Notes: generated from the sequence alone by a model not told the origin. A stretch of 64,000 nucleotides of DNA from Epiperipatus broadwayi (GCA_028023455.1 JAQFVV010012508.1:2661877-2725876), one strand, 5' to 3'. Positions 1 to 11,689 are shown, numbered from the stretch's first letter. Numbers and translations are program-made.

Positions 1-2080
1 AGGATTATTTATTTGGTCTGGCTAATTTCTTTTGCAACTTTTACCTTGGAATGATTATCAACGTGACAACTTGAGCCAATTTAAATATTTTAGTCGCTTT
101 TTAAAGAAGAAATGTAGATTTAGACGTTGAGATATAGTATAAACTGCATTTGATTAGTTAAAAGATAGGGTATTTCATAGTGAAATAATTGTTACTAAAT
201 TAGTTGTATATAGAACTATTATTTTATCTACTATACTATATGGAAATGGGTCACAGATTCTATATCAATATAACATAAATCTAAAAATGCAATCAAGACC
301 ATATGACCAAACAATATATTTACTAACTTGCTAGATGAGATAGACCAATTCACTATTTTAAAACCACACCTTCATTGGATTGATTATCAGAAATGAATAA
401 TTTAAAAGTTTCTAAAAAAGTATTTTACAGTGTTTCAGTGAATGTATGCTTGTTTTGCAATCTTTAGTGTCTATATAAACATATTAGACCATACATAAAG
501 GTGGATTCTGCCTTTATTGTTTAAATGGAGGTTGTCTTGACAACACATTGAGATTGTTGCTTATTATTGATATTGGTAATGTTTAAATGTTGACTGCTTT
601 AGACAAATTCTAAGTGAATTATAAATTATTTTGAGAACTAACTAATTTGATTTTTGGAGAAATAAATAACAAAATGAGAGAATTAAATAATGAATATTCA
701 AAATCTATAAATAAATATATAACAAAGTGGAATTAATTAGTGACAAAGAACAAGAATATATTTATAGATATGCTGTACTTATAGAAGAAGTTTACTATTT
801 TATAGACTAGAATTGACTGTAATGCAACTGTGCGGTTCTGATTTATCAAAGGGAAGCCAAAAATCATCTAAGGAAGTAATGGTTGAATAAAATGGACCAT
901 CATGCTCATTATTATTATTTAATAAGTGTTTAGATATAATCATGATATACTATAAATTTCTTAAAAAGCACTGTATAATAGTTAAAACATTATTAAACTA
1001 ATGTATTCAGTTTTAAGCTTCATTGACTACAAAATAGTATAGTAATTTCAGACTACAAGCAGTATTTCATACCATTCCTAATTTAAAATTTGATTTTTAT
1101 TTATTGTAAGCATTATTTAACAATAGGTATTAAAATATTTGTATTAAAAATATAGCCATAAAATTGTGAATATGAAAAAATAAAATTACTTTTCTTTAAC
1201 TGGATTCAGTTGATATTACTTACAATCAGTTATTATAATGAAATTAATTTGCTTTTTATTACTATAATCATTAATTACAATAAGTTTTTATATTTTTGTC
1301 TTAAAAAGTAGAAAAAAAAAGATCATTTACAAAAGATGAAAATTTGGCAATTTAGACTACAAGCAGTATGTAATACCACTAAATCAGAAAAGGGGAGCAT
1401 AAAATTTATACCACACAAATTGAATTTAAACTAATTTAATTTTTGCAAAAATAGATAGATGCTTAGGAAGGTACTACTGTGACAGACACTTGCTCAATTA
1501 AAAAATTTATATAAAATTAAGGCATTTGAAAGTTTGTGATGATTTGTGATATATCTGTGTGTGTGTATTTATTCAGCTGTGTCTAACTAAAAAGAATTAC
1601 AGCCATGGTTGGTAATCAATTCATTCAGAATTAGAACATAACAACATGTACCATCTTTGGCAGGATCAAAAACTTAAATCATAAATTAAACAAGTTAAAT
1701 AAAGAGATAGATATTCCATTAGTAGAAAAGAATATGGATAATTTGAATTTAACTTGCCAGTATAAAATTGTTACAATCAATAAATGAATGAAATTGGAAG
1801 ATTGCATAGGCTTTAGGTAAATTGTTTGCAAGAGAAAGATGAATGTAATGAGCCAAAATTGGATCACAGAATTCAGCATTTATAGTACCAGTGATTGGTC
1901 TCTTTTCAGCCAGATTTTGTGACATTGGTAAACCTGAAGATCTCATATATTATTTTCTAGTTAAAAAATTATGTATTTTAACTCTCTTCTGTCTAGACAA
2001 ATTGATAACTGTATTTCTGTGATTATCCCAGATCTGGGGGGGGGGAGGTTAAAATTACAATATAGTTTTATGGAAGCAAG
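1..2080. other. AT-rich non-coding DNA, no gene seen
   Basis: I see no splice-bounded coding segment, tRNA or clear repeat family here. The stretch is AT-rich with frequent stops in all frames. A short phrase around 1530-1545 (AAAGTTTGTGATGAT) also occurs at the edges of the Penelope-like element near 24.65 kb, so a small relic may be present. A G homopolymer lies at about 2037-2046. Confidence 0.5.
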
Positions 2081-2084
2081 CTAG

Positions 2085-3180
2085 CAAGAATATGTGAGTA
2101 TGGATAATCATTGAAGGAGGATCAATTGCAATGGAAGATGAATACTGAGAAACCATGCAAACAATTACTAGGTGAAGCTGTATTGTTCTATGCATTGGTA
2201 GTTTAAAAGAGATTTCCTATGAGTTATTACTTGATTATTTTAGATAGTTTTCTGAATCAGGAAAAGTTATTAAAATCCAAATTGACATATGCAAGACTAT
2301 CAAAGGGCCACAAGAAAACTAATAACCCTGGGGAAAAGGCAGATATTGATTACTATTGTTGAGGTAAAATCAGTCACATGGTTAAGAATTGCCAAACAAA
2401 AGATGAGATCTTTAGTGTTTGTGAAGGCTTTAGAATCATAAGAGAAAATGTATAGATGAACATATTTAAAGCAATAAAAAAAGGAAAGCACAAAAAATAT
2501 GAGCAGTAAACTCGTTTTTAAAAATTTGAAAGAAAACTTTTTTTTCATGTGTCATAGCATCGGCCGGGAAATGAACCTGCTAACCTGGAACAACTGCTTG
2601 TAAGGCTGCTGTGCTGATCTCTCGACCACCAATGTATTTGAAGGACAAATATTGCTTTCAATCAAAATTTTGAGTCAAGCTGTTAAAATAAAGATTGACA
2701 GCAAATCAGAGATTGTTTTACTACTGAGAGCTGTTAAATGAAGATTGTCAGCAAATCAGAGATTATTTTACTGCTGAGGGCAAGTGGAAAGTACTCATCA
2801 AGAAATTATTGAGAAAATATTCTTAAGAACATTAGATGTAATTGAACAACAGCGGTGGTTGAAAGAGAAGAGTAAAAGTACTTGTAAGAAGTTAATTATA
2901 AGAAACCCAAAAAATTGCTATTTTTTAATTGTAAAAGATAGAAGAAACATTTACTGGATAGGAAGTGGCTTGGTTCATTAGGAATTAGGAAGCTATTAAA
3001 AATGAAGTTAAAAAAATAGTTTTTTAAATTTATATTAAAAAAAAGATGTTAATTAAAGTGTTATTCATAGAAGTGGAACTAATGGAAACTAATGGAAAAT
3101 ATAAGCTGCATAAAGTACTATATGTTGAATGTCAGAAGGTTGAGAGTAAAATTAAGGATTTAATGAAAAGGTGAATACTA
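2085..3180 (+). mobile_element. Degenerate Copia-like retrotransposon relic
   Basis: Two decayed protein signatures in the expected order suggest a Copia-type gag-pol remnant. At about 2342-2400 the plus strand reads as a zinc-knuckle-like segment (C, stop, GKISHMVKNC), close to the CX2CX4HX4C box of Copia gag but with the first cysteine lost. At about 3085-3135 it reads NGKYKLHKVLYVEC, similar to the protease-proximal NG...L..VLYVP region of Copia polyproteins. A 65-codon open stretch at 2784-2981 lies between them. Many stops and frameshifts interrupt it and no LTRs were found. A SINE copy (2537-2634) is inserted in the middle. The assignment rests on short motifs only. Confidence 0.4.
2537..2634 (-). 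mobile_element. SINE family C (tRNA-derived), reverse copy
   Basis: On the minus strand this reads as the tRNA-like unit described at 12699-12796. It has an A box in TGGTCGAG, an anticodon-arm-like segment with TTACAAG, a T-arm region ending in CCCGGCCGATGC, then TGACACATG and an A-rich tail (the T run at 2538-2546 on the plus strand). It is diverged, and the T-loop region is altered. Confidence 0.75.
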
Positions 3181-3863
3181 GAACCTAATGGATTCTTTAT
3201 GTTAAATGTCTATTATTGTAATGACTACTACATGATCATAAATAATTGACTTATATATATATAGTGTCAAATATGAGAAAACTGTTAGCATTATAGCAAA
3301 AAGTCATGGTTTGCTAAGCACTTGGTCAAATATTAATGTTTAAAAACTCGGAGATTTTCAATATAATAATGAATATAGGATTATACTAGTGTAATCACCT
3401 TTCATTTGAAATAATGTCTTTTCCAGGCATATTTCAATCAAAAATAGAAATGCTGTTAAGGGCGTGATAGGGCAATTCCTGATTTTGGCAATATATCAAT
3501 AATGGCAAATACAGTATGTGTTTTCAATATTTCTGAGAAAGTAAAAAAAAAATTGTGACAAAATTAAGAGCCCATAAGTACATATGACACATGTAAAATT
3601 AACGTTTTGGACACGTTGCTTCCAAGAATGGAAAGTCCTCTATTCTGAAAAAGTAAAACTTGTTAAGGAAACTTCTGCACCTAAAAACTTCAAACTCTCC
3701 ATACAGTAGTGCCACCCTGTGCCAACCAGAGTAATTATGTCAGAAGGCTTATGCATAAAATCCCCATCTAGTGCCTACTCATCCAAAATCCCCAGACTAG
3801 TTTTTGGCTTGTGGCCTTAGTCAGTGAGGAGTCTTGGATCTGAGAGCACTACACTACTCTCAG

Positions 3864-3922
3864 ATCCAAGACTCCTCACTGATGAAGGTGACAAGCCAGA
3901 AACTAGTCTGGGGATATTGGAT
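3864..3922 (+). ncRNA. Type I hammerhead ribozyme-like fold, family A
   Basis: Stem I 5' strand is ATCCAA plus TCCTCA. The core CTGATGA follows, then stem II GGT/GCC around GACAA, then GAAAC, a two-base loop TA, and the GTC cleavage triplet ending at 3908. The stem I 3' strand is TGGGGA, TA, TTGGAT. TCCTCA pairs with TGGGGA (one U-G pair) and ATCCAA pairs perfectly with TTGGAT. The extremely short stem III is typical of animal type I hammerheads that work best as dimers. Confidence 0.7.
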
Positions 3923-3934
3923 AAGTGCTCTTAG

Positions 3935-3993
3935 ATCCAAGACTCCTCACTGACGAAGGCCACAAGCCAGAAACTAGTCTGGGGATATTGGAT
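3935..3993 (+). ncRNA. Type I hammerhead ribozyme-like fold, tandem partner
   Basis: A second direct unit with core CTGACGA (position 7 is variable in hammerheads), stem II GGC/GCC around CACAA, GAAAC, and GTC cleavage after 3979. Stem I is ATCCAA/TTGGAT plus TCCTCA/TGGGGA. Relative to the unit at 3864-3922, stem II pairs change while pairing is kept. The predicted cleavage sites of the two copies are exactly 71 nt apart. Confidence 0.72.
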
Positions 3994-4140
3994 GAGTAGG
4001 CACTAGATGGGGATTTTATCCACAAGCCTTCTGGCATCCATTGATTACTCTGGTTGGCACAGTGGCACTATTGTATAGAGAGTTTTGCCTGTTTAGTAAC
4101 AGTTATGTGCTAGCATAAGAGATGGTGCTCATGTGAAGAA

Positions 4141-5599
4141 ATAATTAAGTGAAATTATTATAAAAGAATTGTAAGTTTTTTGAGAATATTTAAAAACTAT
4201 AAATAAATATAAACAAGAATTAAGATAATCTGGATGTGACAATAAACTAGAATTAATTAGCATCAAAAATATTCAGAGAGCAGAAGTATATATATATGAA
4301 GACTTGATGAATTAACAGAAGCAGATAACGCTGGTATACTCTTATTATTTCATGTTCGTATACATTACATGTTATTCAAATATGTAAATGTTTGTTTGTC
4401 TGAGTATTGAAAAGGATTTCCAATACCGATACCCGGATCCTGGTCTTACTGAAGAAAATTCAATACCGAAAATACCAAACCAAGAAAACTGGTATTTTGG
4501 TATTGATTATATTTTGAAGCAGATGTAAAATTTATAAAATTCTTGGAATTTTACACCAGATTCAAAATATTTTTAAAAACTCCTACTAGAGTAATTTAAT
4601 TTTATAAATGGTATTATTTTTTTATTTTATTTTTTGCTTTAAAATATAACAAAAAATATAAGCTAAAAAATATTACTGTAATTTTATATGTGGTAATTTT
4701 CTATTACTGTTACCATTTTTAGTCAAAATTTGAAGTAAAATTACCGTGAAATATGGTAATTATCATATACTTTTCAACTTCTATCAGATTAGATATATTT
4801 TTTTATTGTTGAATTAGGAATCCATGTAAATAATAGGGTAGATCCTTTGTCTTCATTGTGTTGATCAACAAATGTTTTCATATTCAAAATCACATATCCA
4901 GAACATTGTAGAATACCCATATCTTTGCTAAATGGAGCTTGTGGGTGGAACCCAAACATTATTTTTACAAAAAATTTCTTACTTTTCTTCCTCAGGAACA
5001 TCAATACTATCTGATTTTTTCTTTATTCCCCCTCCCCAAAATGTAGTCAGATGCCCTATTAAAAATATTTAACATTTTTTTTGATCGAACATTAACAAAA
5101 ATTTGGTTGACACTTTTGGATGACAGCATCAGTCGTTTGCACAGTCATGTTTTTTGAATTAAATATTATAGTAAACAAGAAAGATATCTATTTCCGAGTC
5201 GATTGCTTCGAGCGCTACAAAATATCTTCAGCAGACCTTAAACCGAAATTACAAATTCTTTGACTATGCGGTATTTAAATTATATATATAAATAACAAAA
5301 TGATAGTAAATATACAGTAATTAAAAACTGCTGAATTGCCATTGATATAGTAATGATTTCTAACTATCCTATTTATATACAAATGATTTCTTCCTCCGGA
5401 TACTGACGTTTTAAATTTCCCACTTTTATTATCCTGTGACAAGTTTCCCTTCGATGAATTAAACGTAAATAACTCGACGTGATAAAAACAATATTAGCTA
5501 AATTCTTTCGCTTCAAATTTAAAGGAAAATTTGCCCGTTAGATATCATCAATTAACTACTGTATCAAAATTTAAACATTCATTTAAGGCCCAAGGAAAA
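4141..5599. other. Non-coding, mostly unique; possible MITE fragment
   Basis: No coding exon was recognised. Around 4415-4510 the repeated phrases CCAATACCGATACC, CAATACCGAAAATACC and GGTATTTTGGTATTG suggest a short inverted-repeat element fragment. From about 5100 onward CpG dinucleotides become more frequent than in the surrounding repeats (for example CCGAGTCGATTGCTTCGAGC near 5194), consistent with non-repetitive, promoter-proximal DNA. Confidence 0.4.
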
Positions 5600-5726
5600 G
5601 AAAAATCAAGATAATATCATTATTATATGACGCTGATTGGTTTTTGATTTTATGAATGACGTTAAAAGAATACATTTTGCCTTAAAGATAAAATTGTTAA
5701 AAAAAAGTGTTTAGTTTATTCAGACA
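5600..5726 (+). promoter_or_regulatory. Candidate promoter / 5' UTR of the three-exon gene
   Basis: The stretch directly upstream of the putative start codon contains an inverted CCAAT box (GATTGG, about 5635-5640), a TATA-like ATTATATGA just before it, and two TGACG elements (about 5628 and 5657, the second in TGACGTTA, a CRE-like octamer). The local CpG content is higher than in the repeat-filled flanks. The transcription start cannot be placed from sequence. This is inference from motif content only. Confidence 0.3.
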
Positions 5727-5742
5727 ATGGAGCGATATAAAG
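5727..5742 (+). CDS. First coding exon of an unrecognised small protein
   Basis: ATG at 5727 in a strong context (ACAATGG) starts MERYK plus one base of the next codon, then a good donor, GGTAAGCG. The exon ends in phase 1. The exon at 54356 begins in the matching phase (two bases completing a Gly codon), so the join reads MERYKGESFYK. Sixteen coding bases alone are weak evidence. Support comes from the Kozak context, the consensus donor, the matching phase, and a final total that is an exact multiple of three. The implied intron of about 48.6 kb is long but filled with transposons. Additional exons in between cannot be excluded. Confidence 0.45.
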
Positions 5743-5799
5743 GTAAGCGTATAAGATTACATTATTATTTTTTTAAGTACAAAAAAAAAAACCTTATTT

Positions 5800-7095
5800 G
5801 TAAAATCTTTATTTTTTTTACAATCAACAATTAATGTGAATCTGTGATATCTATTACTTTTGTATATATTTAAAAAAATACAAACTTTATCAAGTTAACT
5901 AACATGTTGCCGCATCTTTTATATTAGATTGGACTTATAGAATTGTATTAAGTAATATTCTCGCCGAGTAATTATAAAGTAAAGTATATTAAAATTGTAA
6001 ACGAAACAGTTTATGTTCACTCCTAATATGTGCGAGATATATATATTTAATTAGCGGTCTTATCGTAAATAATGCGCAACTTTTAATTTCACTATTTTTT
6101 GGAAAATATAATATTTGTATTAATTTGACATGTTTTTTTTTTTAATTCTTATTTTACAATATGATTTTTTTGGGGAAATATATTTGAAATTAATAACAAT
6201 TAGATGCCCTAATATCTTATAATAACATATTTATACTATAATATTCTGGAGTTTTTAAATGTTGAAATCGATTTTTGTTTGAATTTGTGAACGATTGATT
6301 CTACTATCTTTAAATGGACATGTAAATATTATAAGAAAGAATACTAAAGAATTGGGGAAGTTTATGGTACTAGAAAAGATTTTATTAATCCTATGACTGA
6401 ATGAATGTCTAGTAAACATATTTATATCCACATTTTAAACAGTAAAAAATAAATAAATACTATGTTCATAATTTTTCTTTTTATTAATGTGTTTGTGAAC
6501 AAAAAGATATTAATTTGAAATAAAATGTAAGCGGATTTTGTGTATATACTTTAAAAGAGGGTATATTTTATTGAAATGATAGGATTCATTTACTTCGTTC
6601 TTAATGATTTTCTTTGAGTATCAATCTTCCCATGCATTATTCTTTTTTCCAAACGAATTAGATCGTCTCATGACATGACCAAAATAGGACACTTTCAGCC
6701 TTATCTTAATTTCATAAGGACTTATTTATTCATTTCTCTTGTTGTCTATGAAAATGATAAATGATTAGCTATATATTTTTATATTAAAAAACTTTATTTA
6801 TTCAAGTATTTTACCAAGAATATATCGAAATAGGGTTTATGATTTGTGCAAAGTAACACTTTATACTTCAACTGCTTAGCGGTAGTAACTTTAGAGGTAA
6901 AAAAAATATTTTGTGAAGCATCGCCATTTATATACAAATAATCATTATAATTATTTATAAAACATTTACTTAATTAACAGAGGGGAGTAGAATTTATTTA
7001 CAATAATTCTCTTTTTGTTAATTAATGTAATTCTTATCAATTCGTTGTTATCGAGTATTACGAAAAGGTAAACGTTGAATTTCAAGACTTATAAT
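5800..7095. other. Mostly unique AT-rich intronic DNA, nothing recognised
   Basis: No coding segment, repeat family or RNA gene was recognised. CpG is still present in the first few hundred bases (for example CTCGCCGAG near 5960), consistent with the region downstream of a promoter. Confidence 0.45.
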
Positions 7096-7166
7096 ACACT
7101 AAGCATGCATGCTTTCGACGGCCAGAATTCACAGTGAGATATTAATTTAGCAGTTGAACATTATGC

Positions 7167-7502
7167 CTATATATGGCAACCATTTATTACACAAATAGGC
7201 TTAATATATAAATGCGGCATTGAAATGTGCCATTTTTTCGACAATGGAACGCATGAATCCTTTCTGTTGATTGCTTTGGGATCTTTTGTAATTGCCCAAG
7301 CCTGGTAATATTTTATTTTCCTATCGTCTCTCTCAGCACCAATCATTCTCACATTAGTTGGATTGATTGCATGATCTGTAGTGAGCTCATGATCGAAAAA
7401 AAATAGATTTATATTCATTATTCTGTTTTGCTCTGTGGTTAAGTATCTGAAAACTGGTATAAAAAAGTTCCTAAGATCTAGGTGCAGTGCGCTCAAATCC
7501 AA
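7167..7502 (-). pseudogene. PLE GIY-YIG endonuclease, C-terminal fragment
   Basis: A 111-codon minus-strand open frame. Its second half reads as the C-terminal part of a Penelope-like element endonuclease: a His segment (LTTDHAINPTNVRMIGAE), then DDRKIKYYQAWAI with the position of the conserved acidic residue in the helix, and AINRKDSCVPLSKKWH, matching the family's ...AINR...LS..W tail. Compare NAVNRRGTYFAISRKW in the copy at 34970-35467. The N-terminal GIY-YIG core is missing and the first ~40 codons come from the neighbouring family A repeat. A truncated relic with no host function. Confidence 0.65.
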
Positions 7503-7655
7503 AGATCCTCACTGATGAAAGCCCCAAGTTAGAAACTGGTCTGGGGATGTCTGATGAGTAGGCGTGAGATAGGTATTTTATGCACAAACTTTCCTGTATC
7601 CATTGATTACGAAAGTTTGCACTTGGTGACATTAATGTATGGAGAGTTTGGTACT
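7455..7655 (+). mobile_element. Family A repeat, single arm
   Basis: One family A arm in plus orientation, running from CTAGGTGCAGTGC through the hammerhead to ACTTGGTGACATTAATGTATGG and AGAGTTTGG. It directly abuts the PLE endonuclease fragment on its left. Confidence 0.75.
7497..7555 (+). ncRNA. Hammerhead-like fold, family A, diverged
   Basis: CTGATGA core, stem II AGC/GTT around CCCAA (includes a G-U pair), GAAAC, loop TG, GTC triplet. Inner stem I TCCTCA/TGGGGA is intact. The outer helix has decayed (ATCCAA against TCTGAT). Confidence 0.55.
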
Positions 7656-7659
7656 CTTA

Positions 7660-8470
7660 TAAAAAAGATAATTTATAACGTTCGAAAGAATATTCAGGAA
7701 GTATCAAGTTCAAATAAATGTCATCAGCTTTAGCTTTCTTATACCAACAGGGTGAAGGATAAGTTGCAATAAATATTTAATAAAATTAAAAGTGAATTGT
7801 TATTCCTGTTTCTATTTGAAAAAAGGAACTTATTGTAATACAAGTAAAAGCAGCTAGCTAAACAAAAATGCGGAATATACTATAATAATTATATACGGAG
7901 ATTAGGCACAAAAGAAGGTATTAAAGATTAAACAGATCTTTAATAAGAGAATTAATAAAATCTTACATATTAATACATTTAATATTCCTGTTAATCGCAG
8001 TATAAATTACTGTTTGTTATAAATGAATATATATTTTGCTGTTCTTATTTAAATAACTTACTTGAAATGATGAAAATAATTTACGAGTGGATTTTATCAT
8101 TTTTTATTATGTGTGCTTTCTATGAGCATTAATATATATGTATTGCATGGATTTGTGATCATGGTTCTATTATTTATGAATGCTTTATGAGTTGTCATGT
8201 GATTAGGATAAATTAAGAAGCAATTAGAAATATGGTCAATTCCATTGTGGAATTTCCTCATCTATTAGATTGTTAATGTAAGTCTAGGAGTTTTAGAAAT
8301 ATTTACTTGTTCTTATGATTCTAATTTTTCTATACGACTTATAGAGGTTTCTCTGCTTAATAATACTTAAAAGTTTATAAATTTATCTGAATATAAAACG
8401 ACTATTTTTGAAAACTTAATTGGAACCCAATAATAATACAAAGTCTTTACATGAAAAATATACAAATAGT
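7660..8470. other. AT-rich intronic DNA, nothing recognised
   Basis: No exon, RNA gene or repeat family was recognised between the family A arm and the family B copy that begins near 8480. Confidence 0.4.
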
Positions 8471-8479
8471 AATAAATAA

Positions 8480-8890
8480 GGGCCTCGAACTCAGACTTTC
8501 ACACGACTCTCAACTCTCCATGCCATCTCATATTGCTGATCCACCTGATCACACAATGTTGAAAAGATAAATAATCACCAATAAACGTATTTTGTGCTAA
8601 ACCAGCACTCATCAGTTGGTCCAGATTACCATCTCCACACATATATACAATCAGTGCTCAGCTTTATATTAAGATAGCCAATCTTCATACTTTAATGGAC
8701 AGGCTTCAAACTACTCCAACCCACAACTCTTCAGCCATCCATTTCATTAAAAATCTGATGATGGAATGTTCAAAGCCCTCATAAGAGCCAAGGTTGTCAT
8801 CCTACCCATGTTGACGTTAGTCATTCTGATCCCTCATGTACCAGAGAATAATCCATTTTACATACATATGCGAGGGATGAGCTATGTCAG
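8480..8890 (-). mobile_element. Family B repeat (tRNA-like plus hammerhead), reverse
   Basis: In minus orientation the element runs from a TTGAAGCCTGTCCATTAAAG segment to a hammerhead (8570-8630), then a GTGATCAGGTGG-containing tRNA-like D-arm segment, and a degraded B-box region near 8490. The terminal part around 8760-8890 (AAAGCCCTC..., CATGTACCAGAGAATAATCC) recurs at 28.05 and 56.0 kb. Confidence 0.75.
8570..8630 (-). ncRNA. Hammerhead-like fold, family B, GAAA mutated
   Basis: Minus strand: stem I outer GTAATC pairing with GATTATT, inner ACCAA/TTGGT, CTGATGA core, and stem II GTGCT/AGCAC around GGTTT (5 bp, perfect). The invariant G12 is replaced (AAAA for GAAA), so this copy is probably inactive. 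Confidence 0.6.
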
Positions 8891-9519
8891 TCGAGGATAC
8901 ATTACTAATAAGGTATCACGTTTAAGTGATATGGAATGTTTTTAGGTTTTTGTGCGAGCTGGTAGTAAAAATTATCGCAAATTAGTTGAGATTAATTAAT
9001 TTTTCTCAATGGGTTATAGTCAGGAAATTAAAATGCTTATCATTATATTTAAGAAAACAGTTAACAATAGTGTGTCAGAAATAATTTCCTTTTACTTTTA
9101 TAATCATCTGAGTTTATTTTTTCAGTTGTACACATTTACATCCCCCCTTCCTCATCTTTTTTACTTCTTCATGAAATGGGTTTGTGGCTTTTTTACGTAA
9201 TATATCAGATTGCATATTTACACATTGGATATGTATAAGTTTATCTTCAAGTTTTGTAATCTTACCTTGTTTTTCTTCTTTTTGTTTGCTTTCCAAAATT
9301 TGGCTATTTATATAAGTCATTTTCAGAGAACAATTTTCTTATTGAAATAAATTTTAATCATTATTTTGATTTGTGATAAATATATTAGGCTTAATAAGAA
9401 TATATTTTGATTTAGATTTTTGAATCTTGATTGATGGCAGCCATTTTGATTTTGAGTAGTGAATTATTAGAGTATTCATTAATCTGGAACTAATATAACT
9501 TTCTTCTTCCTTCTTTTCT

Positions 9520-9875
9520 TATGTATTGATTTCTATATTTACATATATCATTTCCAACCTTCTAATACACTTAACAATACTATTTTTTACACCAAAACTT
9601 TGCTCTTACAGTTTTGACTATCCTGCAGTCATCATTAGAGCTACAATATCCAAATATATAATCATACAATCAAAAATGGTTATTTTTAATGGTCAGGTTA
9701 AGATGTATGTTTTTGATTATGTATATAAATATAATGTATTAATTATAAAGATTATATATTCGTATACTATAGCTCTGATGATGACTGCAGGACAGTTGAA
9801 ACTGTAAGAGCAAAGTTTTGGTGTAAAAAATAGTATTGTTAAGTGTATAAGAAGGTTGTAAATGGTATGATATTT
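9520..9875. repeat. Family E' long inverted repeat
   Basis: The left arm begins near 9530 (TTCTATATTTACATATATCA) and is followed by ACACTTAACAATACTATTTT. It is mirrored by the right arm ending near 9870. Each arm carries the motif CTGATGA...GACTGCAGGACAG...GAAAC (plus strand at 9776-9808), a hammerhead-like core with stem II GACTG/CAGTT. The two flanking helices of a full hammerhead are not convincing here. A second copy lies at 43940-44135. Confidence 0.65.
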
Positions 9876-9879
9876 ATTA

Positions 9880-11195
9880 ATCTGATGATAATTTTCAAGT
9901 TAATTGATTAGTAATAATAATTTTTTGTTCTGTTTACTTTTTTTTTAGTGATTAACTGTTTAGTTTTGCTTTGAAATGTTTAGTTATTTCAGTTTTGCAG
10001 AAACCTACTGAATTTTAGGTCTCAGTAGATGTGATAACTGGAGTTTTTATTTTATTTTATGAATTATGTGTTTATATATATATGAAATAAGTTGTATTAT
10101 GGCTTTTTATATAATATCGTATTGTTTTAAATTTTTTTAGATACTTTTCAAAATTTATTGATTTATTAGTTTAATTTCATAGTATTTATCTTATGCATAC
10201 ATGAACAAGGCATTTGCCCAGGACTGGATAATTTAAAGGGCTTGCTTATCTCAAATTGGTATTCAATAACTCAAGTGCTATTTTCTAATATTACATTTCT
10301 AGAGTATCAAAACCGAAAAAGTATTTTTGCCAAGGGTTCATATTTTTTTAAATAGATTGAAGTTTCAGATGAGTTATATTTTAATTGAAATACACTTCTA
10401 TTCTTGTTTTTGTGTATGATTATTACATTAAGCTATATGTAATTGAATAGTTTAATTACTCAGGAATTTATAAAAAAAATTGGACACTGAAAGTAATGGG
10501 TTGGAGATGCAATTTATAGAACCTGAATTTGAAGTCTATTATTCTACCACAGCGATGGGTTACAAAAAATAATCAAATGGCAAATTTATTATTCAGGAGT
10601 TCATGGAAAAGTTTGAACACTAGAAAAGACATAGCTGGGTTATAATCCATGGGTTTTAAGCCCCAGAATTTGCCACTCTATCACTGTACCAGGGCATAAA
10701 TGATATCTATTTTGTTTTCAAAATATCAATGTAGAATTTAATTAATTAAGCCGTAACTTCTTTTCCTTGTTTAATTTTAGCTTTTTTAAAAACTTAAATG
10801 CTTAACTATTCATTTTTGAATTAAATATTTGCTCCATTTTCAAGAGTAAATTATTTTTCTCAGGTTAATATTTAATTCTAAGGTGGTATGGTAATTTGCT
10901 GTTACTGAATGTTTATATAGTAGAGGGATTTGAACTCAGATTTTTCAGTATATTCATCCTCCACTCCATCTCAAACAACTGATATACTTAACCACACACA
11001 CACATGCAAAAAAGTTACTACATGATCCCCATTATACATACTTTGTGCATAACCAGCACTCATCAGTTGGGTTGGAACATATCTAAGCAAGTTACATACT
11101 ACTTTAGAATTACATATTGCTTGGGAAATAGATTACATCTTAGTATAAGTTCAACCTACCCCTCTCCTATTAATATATATGGATATTAAACAAGG
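9880..11195. other. AT-rich non-coding DNA with a decayed family B trace
   Basis: No gene was seen. Around 10925-11080 phrases such as TTTGAACTCAGATTTTTCA and AACCAGCACTCATCAGTTGG show a decayed family B copy in minus orientation, with hammerhead stem II partly lost. The rest is unclassified. Confidence 0.45.
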
Positions 11196-11291
11196 CAAAA
11201 CTCTCCATACAGTAGTGCCACCCTGTGTTAACCAGAGTAATCAATGGATTCCAGAAGGCTTGTGCATAAAATCCCTATCTAGTGCCTACTC

Positions 11292-11350
11292 ATCCATTAT
11301 CCCCAGACTAATTTCTGGCTTGTAGCCTTCGTCAGTGAAGAGCTTTGGAT
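11292..11350 (-). ncRNA. Type I hammerhead-like fold, family A
   Basis: Minus strand: ATCCAA outer stem, TCTTCA inner strand against TGGGGA, CTGACGA core, stem II GGC/GCC around TACAA, GAAA, then a short stem III and GTC. The outer 3' strand is ATGGAT instead of TTGGAT. Confidence 0.62.
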
Positions 11351-11368
11351 CTGAGAGCACTGCGCCTA

Positions 11369-11412
11369 CTGACGAAGGCCACAAGCCAGAAACTAGTCTG
11401 GGAATATTGGAT
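11369..11412 (+). ncRNA. Partial hammerhead, family A right arm
   Basis: CTGACGA, stem II GGC/GCC around CACAA, GAAAC, GTC and the 3' strand of stem I are present. The 5' strand of stem I is replaced by TGCGCCTA, so the fold is truncated at the dimer junction. Confidence 0.45.
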
Positions 11413-11689
11413 GAGTAGGCACTAGATAGGGATTTTATGCACATGCCTTCTGGTATCCATTTATTACTCTGGTTGGCACAGGGTGGCACTACTGTATGGA
11501 GAGTTTTGCCTTGTTTAATAACAATTATGTGCTAGTATAAGAGATGGTGATCATGTGATGTTTAGTGGTTATATATGGATATGTAATGGTCTGACTAATA
11601 TGAAGGATTAGAGTAACATAATGGCCACATGGGTATGACTACAACATCAAATCCAATAAGGTTTTGAGTGTTACAGTGTTGGTTTTTGA

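Larger units (their letters stand above)
3690..4140. mobile_element. Family A repeat, inverted dimer with tandem hammerheads
   Basis: The left arm (about 3690-3845) reads AACTCTCCATACAGTAGTG through to CTTGGATCTGAGAGCAC. The right arm (about 3857-4140) is its reverse complement, ending in GGAGAGTTTTGCC-like sequence, an AGTTATGTGC box and a CATGTGA end. The right arm holds two direct hammerhead units 71 bp apart. The left arm has one degenerate hammerhead on the minus strand (CTGACTA core, 3785-3840). No coding capacity was seen. This locus is the reference for family A. Confidence 0.85.
11198..11560. mobile_element. Family A repeat, inverted dimer
   Basis: The left arm (11198-11362) reads AAACTCTCCATACAGTAGTG onward. 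The right arm (11365-11560) is the reverse complement, ending GGAGAGTTTTGCC and GATCATGTGATG. The minus-strand hammerhead in the left arm is complete. The right arm lacks the stem I 5' strand. Confidence 0.8.

Noticed and set aside
2300-2548. 82-codon minus-strand frame rich in Phe/Leu resembling a membrane segment
   Set aside because: Antisense of the Copia-like relic and of an A-rich run. Hydrophobicity comes from T-rich codons.
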